A stretch of 64,000 nucleotides of DNA from Draconibacterium sp. (GTDB lineage: Bacteria > Bacteroidota > Bacteroidia > Bacteroidales > Prolixibacteraceae). The stretch lies in assembly GCA_011620585.1 (NCBI GenBank), contig WOYV01000118.1:1-64000 (forward strand), in the 5' to 3' direction. Shown in pieces: positions 18,701 through 25,399 of this stretch. How positions within the stretch are numbered: position 1 is the stretch's first letter; each line of letters begins with the position of its first letter. Made by a program: the position numbers and the translations under genes. Below the pieces are notes generated by a model that saw only the letters and a list, made by a program, of their open reading frames with translations, was not told the origin of the DNA and ran no database searches.

Positions 18701-18724
18701 GTATGTCAAACTCGCCGTGGACAT
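15715..18724 (-). CDS. CheB-CheR-PAS fusion sensor, with apparent frameshift in an A8 tract near the 5' end
   Basis: The main frame, from at least 18528 to 15715 (937 residues), contains a CheB methylesterase domain (His in VVQHLDPTHKG, Asp in GMGSDGS), then a CheR domain (YRRIERRMG, WVPGCSTGEEAYS, SCRNLLIYL). A coiled coil with repeated STNEELQ units (DNA 16514-16581) and two PAS domains complete it. The CheB nucleophile motif GIGASAGGLEAL lies just upstream in the same frame, but no ATG, GTG or TTG precedes it before a stop. A good ATG at 18722-18724 is one base out of frame. Skipping one A of the A8 tract (T8 at 18640-18647) joins it seamlessly. No chemoreceptor or CheA lies nearby, so a role in non-chemotaxis stress signalling is inferred. 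Confidence 0.85.
16514..16581 (-). repeat. 21-bp near-tandem repeat encoding STNEELQ units
   Basis: Three near-identical 21-bp units (core ctcgttggtcgactgcag on the plus strand) encode STNEELQ heptads in the coiled coil between the CheR and PAS domains. Heptad spacing is expected of a coiled coil, and the high DNA identity suggests recent unit duplication that could change helix length in whole heptads. Confidence 0.75.
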
Positions 18725-18923
18725 CAGGCCAGGCAGCGCCAAAACCTGAATTGCAGCAATTTACCTGATATTTAGGAACCAATCAGCAAAATATTTATAA
18801 ATATACGCATTCCAACTAAGATTTGTTAGGACAAGACTATTCAGGATCATTACTACAACAGGGTAGAAAGTTGCTCAATCTTTAAAGCTTTTCTTCTCAT
18901 CATTTTTCGTAATGATTTAAATG

Positions 18924-18990
18924 CTAAAATAAAAAACCCAGAGTATGGTTTTGTTACACAACTCTGGTAAAAATTTACATAATTCCCACT
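18924..18990 (-). promoter_or_regulatory. 40-bp stress-island promoter element, copy B (degenerate)
   Basis: On the minus strand this copy reads AGTGGGAATTATGTAAA, then GAGTTGTGTAAC, keeping the exact 21-bp half-site period. The -7 candidate TATTTTAG (18931-18924) keeps the 27-bp distance. It points at the CheB-CheR gene, placing that sensor in the regulon. It matches the consensus less well than most copies, so it is less certain. Confidence 0.6.
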
Positions 18991-19068
18991 ATTTATTAGC
19001 AAAAGCAGGTGTCACTGCAATGTTCCGAAAAACTATTTCTTCTGAAATCCAATTTAGAAACCACTCAA

Positions 19069-19137
19069 AATGTGAGAATGATGTAACTCTTAATCCAAGT
19101 TGTGTAACATTTCGTGGTTGAACTGAGCCTACCTTTA
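19069..19137 (+). promoter_or_regulatory. 40-bp stress-island promoter element, copy C
   Basis: This plus-strand copy reads AATGTGAGAATGATGTAAC, then CAAGTTGTGTAAC, with half-sites 21 bp apart. TACCTTTA at 19130-19137 lies 27 bp after the second half-site. It is the only plus-strand copy and precedes the 49-residue protein and the OmpA lipoprotein, so element orientation follows gene orientation. Confidence 0.86.
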
Positions 19138-19177
19138 TTTGATGTAAATAACTGGTTAACCCTTTAAAAATACACAA

Positions 19178-19327
19178 ATGGGAAAAAATGAAATGCTGAA
19201 GGACGACTTGGAGAATGCGCTTTTGCAATCCTTATCTGAGCAGGATGTTGACAAGCTCAGAAATCAGCTCATACGCATTCAGAAAACTTCAGCAGAAGGC
19301 TTAACAAGTTACATGATTGAAATTTGA
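19178..19327 (+). CDS. Small soluble protein, 49 residues, unknown
   Basis: The gene starts with ATG at 19178 and ends with TGA at 19325-19327. The product is hydrophilic and helical: MGKNEMLKDDLENALLQ, then SLSEQDVDKLRNQLIRIQ, ending SYMIEI. The start lies about 41 bp after the -7 box of promoter copy C, and the OmpA lipoprotein gene begins 23 bp downstream. I do not recognise a family. Real status rests on position behind a conserved promoter and on a clean short frame with a suitable start. Confidence 0.55.
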   Translation: MGKNEMLKDDLENALLQSLSEQDVDKLRNQLIRIQKTSAEGLTSYMIEI

Positions 19328-19350
19328 ACGAAACAATTAAAAGATTTAAA

Positions 19351-20022
19351 ATGAGAAAGCTAAGAATGAGTTTAATTATTCTGTTAAGCGCAACTTTTAT
19401 TTTTGCGGGTTGCGCCACATGGAATAAAACACAGAAAGGAGCGGTAATAGGTACCGCAGCCGGTGGTGCAGCCGGCGCAGTAATTGGAAGAACTTCGGGC
19501 AACACGGCCCTGGGTGCGATAATCGGCGCTGCAGTTGGTGGCGCTTCGGGAGCTGTAATTGGCCGGCAAATGGATAAACAGGCCGAGGAAATTAAAGAAT
19601 CGGTACCCGATGCAAAAGTTGAACGTGTGGGCGAAGGTATTGTAGTTGAATTCAGCAACAATGTACTGTTTGCATTCGACAGGTCAAATCTGTCCTCTGA
19701 CGCTAAAACAAACCTCGACAAACTGGTTGTTGTTTTAAATACTTATCCTGATACCAATATCGAAGTACAGGGACATACCGACAGTAAGGGAAGTGAGACG
19801 TATAACCAGACTCTTTCGGAGCAACGGGCCAACAAGGTTAGCAGTTACCTGTCGGGTAGAGGCATTATTTATGATCGCTTTTCAATAAAAGGGTTTGGTG
19901 AGGATTTGCCTAAATATTCCAACGACACCGCAGAAGGCCGTTCACAAAACCGCAGGGTTGAATTTTTAATTACTGCCAATGAAAAAATGAAGGCAGATGC
20001 ACAACGAAATGCCTCAAATTAA
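19351..20022 (+). CDS. OmpA-family lipoprotein with glycine-zipper domain
   Basis: I start at ATG 19351 (223 residues), where a lipoprotein signal begins: LIILLSATFIFAGC, lipobox FAGC. Residues of about 35-85 form a glycine zipper (GAVIGTAAGGAAGAVIG, repeated as GAIIGAAVGGASGAVIG). An OmpA C-terminal peptidoglycan-binding domain follows (VLFAFDRSNL, VQGHTDSKG, LSEQRANKVSSYL, KGFGEDLPKYSN, GRSQNRRVEF). It should be anchored in the outer membrane and bind peptidoglycan, stabilising the envelope. It is the second gene behind promoter copy C and overlaps nothing; the barrel protein follows 19 bp later. Confidence 0.92.
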   Translation: MRKLRMSLIILLSATFIFAGCATWNKTQKGAVIGTAAGGAAGAVIGRTSGNTALGAIIGAAVGGASGAVIGRQMDKQAEEIKESVPDAKVERVGEGIVVEFSNNVLFAFDRSNLSSDAKTNLDKLVVVLNTYPDTNIEVQGHTDSKGSETYNQTLSEQRANKVSSYLSGRGIIYDRFSIKGFGEDLPKYSNDTAEGRSQNRRVEFLITANEKMKADAQRNASN

Positions 20023-20041
20023 TCGAATGAATATACATAAC

Positions 20042-20722
20042 ATGAAAACAAAATTATTTTCTTTAACACTGACATTTATTCTTATTGCAACCCTGGCAAT
20101 GGCCCAGGACACGCGGAATTCGAAAACTTCTTTTGGTATTCTTGGAGGGGTAAGCCTTCAGAATTTGAACGGGAAGGATATGAGTGGCAATAAACTTGAA
20201 AACGACATGATCGTAGGTTATCAAGCCGGGGTGAATATTCAAATTCCCGTTGCACCACAATTTTACTTTCAGCCGGGTTTACTTTTCAGTACAAAGGGTG
20301 CAAAAAATACACGAGATCTAATTTCAAATACCTATAAGCTTTCGTATATCGAATTACCTTTAAATTTTGTGTATAAAGCGCTGGTTGGAAATGGCTATTT
20401 TATGATTGGGTTTGGGCCATACGTGGCATACGGAATTGGAGGCAAGTCAATATACGAAAGTGGTTCAGTAACCCTTGAAACGGATATTGAATTTAAGAAG
20501 ACCGTTGAATCAGGTGATCCTTTGACAACAACTTATGTTAAACCATTTGATGCCGGCGCCAACCTGTTTTTTGGATATGAACTGGCAGGGGGATTATTTT
20601 TACAAATGAACACGCAACTTGGCCTTATCAATATCAATCCGGAAGATATGCGGATTTCTGGCGATGATAAATCAACTCTTAAAAATACAGGATACGGGCT
20701 TTCGCTTGGTTACAGGTTTTAG
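20042..20722 (+). CDS. Outer-membrane beta-barrel protein (PorT/OMP_b-brl type)
   Basis: ATG at 20042 gives 226 residues with a clear signal peptide (KTKLFSLTLTFILIATLAMAQ). Mature sequence begins with SFGILGGVSLQNL and continues as alternating beta strands (QFYFQPGLLFSTKGAKN, YIELPLNFVYKALVG, YFMIGFGPYVAYGIGG), ending YGLSLGYRF with a terminal Phe, a standard outer-membrane assembly signal. This matches the porin-family barrels common in Bacteroidota. It follows the OmpA lipoprotein closely and precedes a rho-independent terminator, so the copy-C transcript probably ends here. Confidence 0.87.
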   Translation: MKTKLFSLTLTFILIATLAMAQDTRNSKTSFGILGGVSLQNLNGKDMSGNKLENDMIVGYQAGVNIQIPVAPQFYFQPGLLFSTKGAKNTRDLISNTYKLSYIELPLNFVYKALVGNGYFMIGFGPYVAYGIGGKSIYESGSVTLETDIEFKKTVESGDPLTTTYVKPFDAGANLFFGYELAGGLFLQMNTQLGLININPEDMRISGDDKSTLKNTGYGLSLGYRF

Positions 20723-20740
20723 TTCTTTATATTTCTGATT

Positions 20741-20781
20741 AAAAGAAGGCTGTCGTTGTTTTTTCAACGGTGGCCTTTTAA
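20741..20781 (+). terminator. Rho-independent terminator after the OMP gene
   Basis: Plus-strand AAAAGAAGGC-tgt-CGTTG pairs with CAACG-gtg-GCCTTTT around a T6 loop. The stem lies 19-60 bp after the stop codon at 20722 and is followed by an AT-rich stretch. The internal tgt/gtg mismatch weakens it somewhat. Confidence 0.65.
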
Positions 20782-20808
20782 AATTTAAAATGAAATATGC
20801 ATCTTATA

Positions 20809-20924
20809 AATCCGGCGGATTTTAATGTTTATAAAACATTCAGGGAATCTACCACACGACCCTGGCCAGGGTCGAACTAAAACTTCATTCATTTTTCCTA
20901 TAAACATTAGATGCCTCTGGCATC
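20809..20924. repeat. Cluster of four short palindromes (REP-like intergenic element)
   Basis: Four inverted repeats lie in 116 bp: AATCCG-g-CGGATT (20809-20821), AATGTTT-ata-AAACATT (20824-20840), the perfect 18-mer CGACCCTGGCCAGGGTCG (20857-20874) and GATGCC-tct-GGCATC (20910-20924). AATGTTTATA also has an inverted partner TATAAACATT at 20900-20909. This dense arrangement in noncoding DNA between convergent genes resembles REP or MITE-type intergenic repeats. No RAYT transposase is in the window. Confidence 0.6.
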
Positions 20925-20963
20925 AGTGTTTCTGTTGGGATTGTATATTTATGGAATGTGTTT

Positions 20964-21518
20964 TTATGTTGAAGAGTTAGGTAGTGGATTTCTCCGCTTC
21001 CGGAAAAACGAAGGGGTTAAACCGGTAATTTTTTTAAACTGATTGGACAAATGGGCCACACTGCTAAAATGCATTTTGAATGCGATATCGCTAAGGGCGA
21101 GATCGGAATAAAGAAGCAACTCTTTAACACGTTCAATTCGCTGGATAATAATATACTTTTCGATAGTAGTGTTTTCTTTTTCCGAAAAAATATTGCTAAG
21201 TGAACTATAACTAACATTCACTTTTTCTCTGATATAATCGGAATAGTTTGGTTTTGGAAGATCATCGGTGAGGTAAACCAACTGATAAACGGCATCTTTA
21301 ATTTTTGTAATGAGCAGGCTCCTTTTATCCACCAATATTTCCAATCCCAAATTTTTGAGGGCAGCATCAAACAACCGAAGTTTCTGGTCCGAAATATCTC
21401 CTTCGAATTCCACTTCCCCTAATTCCACAGTAAGGTGCTTAAGGCCCAGTTTATCCATTTCGTTTTTTACCAGTGTTTTGCACCGGCGACTTTCCATATA
21501 TTTAATTTTCAGAATCAT
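20964..21518 (-). CDS. Small AraC-family transcriptional regulator
   Basis: The 184 residues have an N-terminal domain (KYMESRRCKTLVKNEMDKLGLKH then VELGEVEFEGDIS), typical of a compact AraC subfamily in Bacteroidota. A C-terminal AraC DNA-binding domain follows, with helices around ALSDIAFKMHFSSVAHLSNQFKK and ITGLTPSFFRKRR. I keep the start at 21518 because MILKIKYMESRRCK matches that family's opening. AraC proteins often bind direct half-sites about 21 bp apart next to the promoter. That is exactly the geometry of the repeated element in this island, so this protein is the nearest candidate regulator; that link is inference. It is convergent with the OMP gene and lacks its own obvious element copy. 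Confidence 0.88.
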   Translation of the reverse strand: MILKIKYMESRRCKTLVKNEMDKLGLKHLTVELGEVEFEGDISDQKLRLFDAALKNLGLEILVDKRSLLITKIKDAVYQLVYLTDDLPKPNYSDYIREKVNVSYSSLSNIFSEKENTTIEKYIIIQRIERVKELLLYSDLALSDIAFKMHFSSVAHLSNQFKKITGLTPSFFRKRRNPLPNSST

Positions 21519-21576
21519 TAGAATTCAATAAACTTTGGACCCCTTATCAATGTTCTTATTATTCCCTAAAAATATT

Positions 21577-21759
21577 TTACAATGCAGCAATTGTCTGGCG
21601 CATTTCTTCTCTTGTCATTCCAAGTTTATACCCCAGCATCTCGATCATTTCTGCTTCCTTTCCCTCATGAAAATTTAAATCTTCATCAGTCAGGATCGGG
21701 TACTTTTGTTTAATCTTTTCTTTTTTGCCGTTCCAGTATCCTTTACTATTGTCGTACAT
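21577..21759 (-). CDS. CsbD family small stress protein
   Basis: The 60-residue product reads as a classical CsbD protein: SKGYWNGKKEKIKQKYPILTD, DEDLNFHEGKEAEMIEML, then KLGMTREEMRQTI. The family is strongly induced by general stress and stationary phase in various bacteria; biochemical role is unknown. It is monocistronic, with promoter copy D (21824-21863, -7 box 21795-21802) directly upstream, and the small AraC gene downstream after about 60 bp on the same strand. Readthrough into the AraC gene is possible and would make regulation autogenous. Confidence 0.85.
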   Translation of the reverse strand: MYDNSKGYWNGKKEKIKQKYPILTDEDLNFHEGKEAEMIEMLGYKLGMTREEMRQTIAAL

Positions 21760-21794
21760 CTTTTAATTTTTAAACCAAAGTCAGTAATCCAATA

Positions 21795-21863
21795 TAAAGT
21801 TATGCAAAGCGTATTTTTAAAGCATTACACAATTCTTTCAATTGTTTATATCATTCACACATT
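21795..21863 (-). promoter_or_regulatory. 40-bp stress-island promoter element, copy D
   Basis: On the minus strand the element reads AATGTGTGAATGATATAAA, then AGAATTGTGTAAT. The first half-site has diverged, while the second and the 27-bp spacing to TAACTTTA (21802-21795) are kept. It precedes the CsbD gene at 21759. Confidence 0.82.
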
Positions 21864-21901
21864 CCAAGGTAGCTCCCCAATTAAAATATACCAACAATAA
21901 A

Positions 21902-21929
21902 ACCGCGCACTTTTTTACAAATGCGCGGT
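21902..21929 (-). terminator. Terminator hairpin after the OmpA coiled-coil gene
   Basis: ACCGCGCA and TGCGCGGT form an 8-bp GC-rich stem with a 12-nt loop. On the minus strand it is followed by TTTTATTG. It begins 27 bp after the stop of the gene ending at 21957. Confidence 0.65.
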
Positions 21930-21956
21930 GATTAGCTTGTAAATCAACAAAGTCGA

Positions 21957-22775
21957 TTATTGATACAAAAGCTTATATATTTCCTGTAAATCGGGCGAAA
22001 GGATTACTTCCGTCCTGCGATTATCAGCGCGTCCTTCGGCTGTTGTATTAACGCTTACCGGATGAAACTGACTTTTCCCGGAAGCCGTGATGCGGCTTGA
22101 ATCGAACCCATTATCAATTGTCAGAATACGAACGATAGATGTTGCCCTTGCAGTACTGAGGTCCCAATTATCTTCGAATATTTTTGTGTTAATTGGAACA
22201 TCATCGGTGTGACCATTAATTGCAACCGTGAAATCGTCAGAACTGTTTAATACAGTGGCAAGCGATTTAAGCGCAGCTTTTCCTTTAGAATCGACAACGT
22301 CGCTACCCGATTTAAACAGCAGTTTTTCTGCCAGCGATACATGCACGTTTCCATCCTTCATGTAAACGGTTAATTCGTCGGTTTTATAGTTCTTCAGTGC
22401 ATTTCCGATCGAATTTCTTAATCTGGTGGTTATTTCTGCCTGGGTATCAATAATATCCTGAAGAATGCCAAGCCTTCTTGCCTGTTCTGCAATGGTCATT
22501 TTCGATTCAGATGAACGTATCATCAGGTTTTTTTGAATCAATGCATATTCCTTTTGGATCGTTTCGTTTTCAGTTTTCATGTTGGCATTTTCATCCTTCA
22601 CTTTCATCAGTTGCATGTTGCTTTCATTCAGTTGGCTTTGTGTGTTTGCATTTTCTTTTTGCAGCTTATCGACCCTGGCTTCTGAGGCCATAAATTTCTT
22701 GTTCGATACGCATGAAGTAAATAATAAGCCTGCGGCCAGAGCAAAGAAAGTTACGGTACGGATTGACTTCTTCAT
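21957..22775 (-). CDS. OmpA-family lipoprotein with long coiled coil
   Basis: The 272 residues begin with a lipoprotein signal (TFFALAAGLLFTSC). A coiled coil of about 25-100 (VDKLQKENANTQSQLNES, MKVDENANMK-type repeats) and a C-terminal OmpA domain (KLLFKSGSDVVD, AINGHTDDVPIN, LSTARATSIVRIL, GRADNRRTEVIL) follow. The HTDDVPI variant resembles MotB-like and OmpA-like peptidoglycan-binding domains. It is predicted to be an outer-membrane or periplasmic lipoprotein spanning to the cell wall. Promoter copy E lies directly upstream and a hairpin terminator downstream, so it is a monocistronic member of the candidate regulon. Confidence 0.92.
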   Translation of the reverse strand: MKKSIRTVTFFALAAGLLFTSCVSNKKFMASEARVDKLQKENANTQSQLNESNMQLMKVKDENANMKTENETIQKEYALIQKNLMIRSSESKMTIAEQARRLGILQDIIDTQAEITTRLRNSIGNALKNYKTDELTVYMKDGNVHVSLAEKLLFKSGSDVVDSKGKAALKSLATVLNSSDDFTVAINGHTDDVPINTKIFEDNWDLSTARATSIVRILTIDNGFDSSRITASGKSQFHPVSVNTTAEGRADNRRTEVILSPDLQEIYKLLYQ

Positions 22776-22806
22776 TTTTTTCTTTTTTGGTGAATTTATA
22801 ATATGC

Positions 22807-22875
22807 GAAAGGTGCGGATATTAAAAGGAGAAAGTGTTACATAACTTCTTGAAAGAGTTACATCATTCACACATT
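22807..22875 (-). promoter_or_regulatory. 40-bp stress-island promoter element, copy E
   Basis: The minus strand reads AATGTGTGAATGATGTAAC, then AGTTATGTAAC, with half-sites 21 bp apart. The -7 candidate CACCTTTC (22814-22807) stands 27 bp from the second half-site. It precedes the coiled-coil OmpA gene, and its distal end reaches within 8 bp of the permease stop codon. Confidence 0.85.
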
Positions 22876-22882
22876 CGGGCAA

Positions 22883-23989
22883 TTACTTTCGTATCAACTT
22901 TTTCAAAACCGGCGTAAAACCTATTTTGGTTGGCATTGTATCGCCCAGTAAAAATCCCCAGGGTTTTAATGGTTGCACATGGTCGAAAATGAGTTTGGCA
23001 ATGGCAGTAAGCGGGATGGCAATTAACATGCCCTGAATCCCCCACAAAGCGCCAAACACAATTATGGAAATAATAGAGGCAAGGGCATTAATTTTAACTT
23101 TTGAAGCCACTATTTTGGGGACGATGTAATTGTTGTCGATGAATTGTATGAATAGATAAAGCGCCAAAACCAACAAAGCAAACCAGGGCGATGATTTGGT
23201 ATTGATGGCAATGATCATTGGCATTGATGCTGCCATGATGGCCCCGAGGTAAGGAATGAGGTTAAGAAGGGCGCCAATTAAGCCCAGGATTATTGCATAA
23301 TCTATTCCTAGTATCAAAAGTCCGACAGTGTACATTACCGAAATCATAGCCGTTTCTATTAGTAATCCAACAAGATAGCGCTGGATGAGCGTTTTTATCT
23401 GGTTAATAATCGTGTTTACCTTGTTGCGGTGCCGTTTGCCAAAAACCCTGCGAAAAAATTCGATCAAAAGCGACTGGTAAAACAGAATCATAAATACATA
23501 CACAGGAATCAGGAAAAATAATGCCACCACACTGCCAACGTTTGCAATGGTTTGCCCAATTTCCAATTTGCCAATTAATTCGTTTTTTGTTTTTGTGATC
23601 CATTCTGTAATTTCTCTATGGCTCAAATTAAAATGCCCTGAAATATAAATAACCGTTTGATTGAGAATATCGGTAAACTTATCAGCCAGATTTGGCAGTG
23701 ACTCGGCAAACGTGCTTGCCTGCGAAAACAGGAGGGTGCCAAATGCTGCAATAAGAAGAAAACTTAGGAATAAAGTAAGTGTTATGGCCAAAATCCGGTT
23801 GATCCTGATCCTGACAAACAGATTTACAACAGGGTGTAAAACAATGGCAATAATAGTTGCAAAAACGATGGGAATAATGATGGATTTGGCGATGTACATA
23901 ACCGCGAAGAAGGCAATCAAACCGATAAAAACAAGAAGGGGATTTATGCCTGGTTGGATTTTCAGTTTTCTGTTCGGCGCTTCGGGCAT
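22883..23989 (-). CDS. AI-2E family permease (PerM/YdiK-type membrane protein)
   Basis: The 368-residue protein has about eight hydrophobic segments and the family signatures: ALLNLIPYLGAIMAASMPMIIA near residue 240 and FIDNNYIVPKIVASKVKINALASIIS near residue 290. The family includes AI-2 exporter TqsA and Na+/H+ antiporter-like members, so the transported substrate is not defined by sequence. It is the last of four genes (YtxH, holin-X-like, 126-residue protein, permease) with gaps of 122, 6 and 3 bp, which suggests one transcript from promoter copy F. Confidence 0.9.
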   Translation of the reverse strand: MPEAPNRKLKIQPGINPLLVFIGLIAFFAVMYIAKSIIIPIVFATIIAIVLHPVVNLFVRIRINRILAITLTLFLSFLLIAAFGTLLFSQASTFAESLPNLADKFTDILNQTVIYISGHFNLSHREITEWITKTKNELIGKLEIGQTIANVGSVVALFFLIPVYVFMILFYQSLLIEFFRRVFGKRHRNKVNTIINQIKTLIQRYLVGLLIETAMISVMYTVGLLILGIDYAIILGLIGALLNLIPYLGAIMAASMPMIIAINTKSSPWFALLVLALYLFIQFIDNNYIVPKIVASKVKINALASIISIIVFGALWGIQGMLIAIPLTAIAKLIFDHVQPLKPWGFLLGDTMPTKIGFTPVLKKLIRK

Positions 23990-23992
23990 GAT

Positions 23993-24373
23993 CTATTTCT
24001 CCTTATTGAAAATATGCTGAGAAATATACTGGCCTAAAGACTTCATCGTTTTTGGGTTTTGAGCAATTAGGTTGGTAACACCAAATTGCATAATAATTCC
24101 TAAAAATTTTCTGAACTTATTGGTTGAGTTACGGGTAAACGCCTTATTGGAAACATAACCGGTGAGTAGTCCAACGGAGGCGCTTAAAAGGTTATTAAGC
24201 AGATAAGGAGAAGTGGAAATTTCTTTCAAAGTACTTTCGATCAGGTTAACAGGCTTCAGGTTTTCATAAGCCAGGTGAAATTGTATTTTCATCAATCTTA
24301 ACTTGTTGGCCTGCTCTGCTTCCAGTAATTGGATAGCAACCTGAAGTTCGGCATTGGAAGATATATTTTTCAT
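23993..24373 (-). CDS. Hypothetical protein, 126 residues
   Basis: No family is recognised. The N-terminal half is hydrophilic and helical (ELQVAIQLLEAEQANKLRLM, then FHLAYENLKPVNLIE). A moderately hydrophobic middle follows (SPYLLNNLLSASVGLLTGYV), and a basic C-terminal half with a possible second amphipathic membrane helix (FLGIIMQFGVTNLIA). The layout suggests a peripheral or single-span membrane protein. It is 6 bp downstream of the holin-X-like gene and 3 bp upstream of the permease, so it is tightly coupled to both. Confidence 0.7.
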   Translation of the reverse strand: MKNISSNAELQVAIQLLEAEQANKLRLMKIQFHLAYENLKPVNLIESTLKEISTSPYLLNNLLSASVGLLTGYVSNKAFTRNSTNKFRKFLGIIMQFGVTNLIAQNPKTMKSLGQYISQHIFNKEK

Positions 24374-24379
24374 TTAACC

Positions 24380-24733
24380 CTATTTAAATGCCTGTTTAAT
24401 GATATAACCTGAAATCCTCTTTTTAATCCGATCGTGCATGAAGAAATGCAGGACAATCCCAACAATTCCGTAAAATGCAGCAACCACGAAGAACCCGTAA
24501 AAGATATTCCCAAACATTTCGCCCAACCAAATTGCCACACCTAAATTGAGAAAGAGCAGGAATGACATCAAAAATGAAAAAACAACAGCGTGGGGAATCA
24601 ACGAAGAAGCCACGTCTGATGTTTTTTCAATCGTCTTAAGTTTTGCAAGTTCGTAGCTTGTTTTACCATAATCGGTAGCACTTTCCAGCAGCGATTCAAT
24701 TGAATCTACAATGTCTTCCATAGCTTCGGGCAT
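24380..24733 (-). CDS. Holin-X-like (phage_holin_3_6) membrane protein
   Basis: The 117 residues carry an N-terminal amphipathic helix (VDSIESLLESATDYGKTSYELAKLKTIEKTSD). Two membrane spans follow, AVVFSFLMSFLLFLNLGVAIWLG and IFYGFFVVAAFYGIVGIVLHFF, then a basic tail. This matches the phage_holin_3_6 or actinobacterial holin-X profile, which in Bacteroidota usually marks a housekeeping membrane protein next to YtxH genes. No other phage genes are near, so a prophage origin is not supported. It is part of the four-gene unit behind copy F. Confidence 0.78.
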   Translation of the reverse strand: MPEAMEDIVDSIESLLESATDYGKTSYELAKLKTIEKTSDVASSLIPHAVVFSFLMSFLLFLNLGVAIWLGEMFGNIFYGFFVVAAFYGIVGIVLHFFMHDRIKKRISGYIIKQAFK

Positions 24734-24855
24734 GATCCTGTAGTTTTTATATATTAATCAAATTTCTGTTGCTTGTCCCTTTTCATAATAGTTCGGAGAA
24801 TCGTCTGCTGTATTTACCAACTTGTGAAGGCTTAGATTGTGCTAAGCAGAAACCT

Positions 24856-25134
24856 TTAGACTTCGGCGGTTTTTGCGTTTTTTTGGGCTTCTTCCGGTTT
24901 CGCCGTTTTTTTATCGGCATAATCAGTAACTTCTTCTTTTACCTTTTCGAATTTATCGTTAACCGAATCGAGTAATTCATCGAATTTTTCTTTTAACGAA
25001 TCATAGTAACGCTCACCTTTTCTCAAAATTCTTTTTCTGGTTCTCGTACCTTTTGCAGGTGCAAATAAAATTCCTGCCAATGCCCCGGCGGCTGCGCCAG
25101 CCAGTAATCCTAATACAACTTTTCCTGAACTCAT
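24856..25134 (-). CDS. YtxH domain-containing protein
   Basis: The ATG at 25132-25134 gives 92 residues, beginning MSSGKVVLGLLAGAAAGALAGILFAP. This glycine/alanine-rich membrane helix followed by KGTRTRKRILRKGERYYD is the YtxH signature. A long charged amphipathic helix fills the rest. The family is linked to general stress in Firmicutes and is widespread in Bacteroidota; it likely sits in the inner membrane with the helix in the cytoplasm. Promoter copy F lies 35-100 bp upstream. Confidence 0.88.
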   Translation of the reverse strand: MSSGKVVLGLLAGAAAGALAGILFAPAKGTRTRKRILRKGERYYDSLKEKFDELLDSVNDKFEKVKEEVTDYADKKTAKPEEAQKNAKTAEV

Positions 25135-25168
25135 AATTATGTTTTTAATTGTTTTTACTGAACTGTTA

Positions 25169-25236
25169 CAAAGATCAGCCAATATACGCCATTGCTTGTT
25201 ACACAATTTCTAAAAAGAGTTACATCATTCACACTT
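25169..25236 (-). promoter_or_regulatory. 40-bp stress-island promoter element, copy F
   Basis: The minus strand reads GTGTGAATGATGTAAC, then AAATTGTGTAAC, with the 21-bp period. The -7 candidate GATCTTTG (25176-25169) keeps the 27-bp distance. It precedes the YtxH/holin-X/permease unit. Confidence 0.86.
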
Positions 25237-25399
25237 TTGAAGTAGTATTCCTTTTGTGTAAGGTAAAAGACGTTTGAATTAAATGCAGTTTTATACTGAT
25301 GGATAAATCAGGTATAAAATTTACACTATCAGGACTAAGCCAAATTAAATGTTCACCGCCCAATGACAACGGTGTAAGGGTAAGTCCGTAGAAGGGAAA

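Larger units (their letters stand above)
18725..19177. other. Divergent regulatory region with two back-to-back promoter elements
   Basis: This 453-bp region lies between the CheB-CheR gene and the 49-residue gene. It contains copy B (18953-18990, pointing left) and copy C (19069-19108, pointing right) of the 40-bp promoter element. I see no other supported gene in it. Confidence 0.7.

Noticed and set aside
18511-18768. Plus-strand ORF of 85 codons over the CheB 5' region
   Set aside because: It is antisense to the CheB N-terminus and divergent region, and its sequence lacks any recognisable domain. The minus-strand GASAGGLEAL coding signal is decisive.
24380-24733. Phage holin-like gene as evidence of a prophage
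   Set aside because: No other phage gene is near, and this protein family is a common chromosomal companion of YtxH. The four-gene unit is regulated like neighbouring stress genes.
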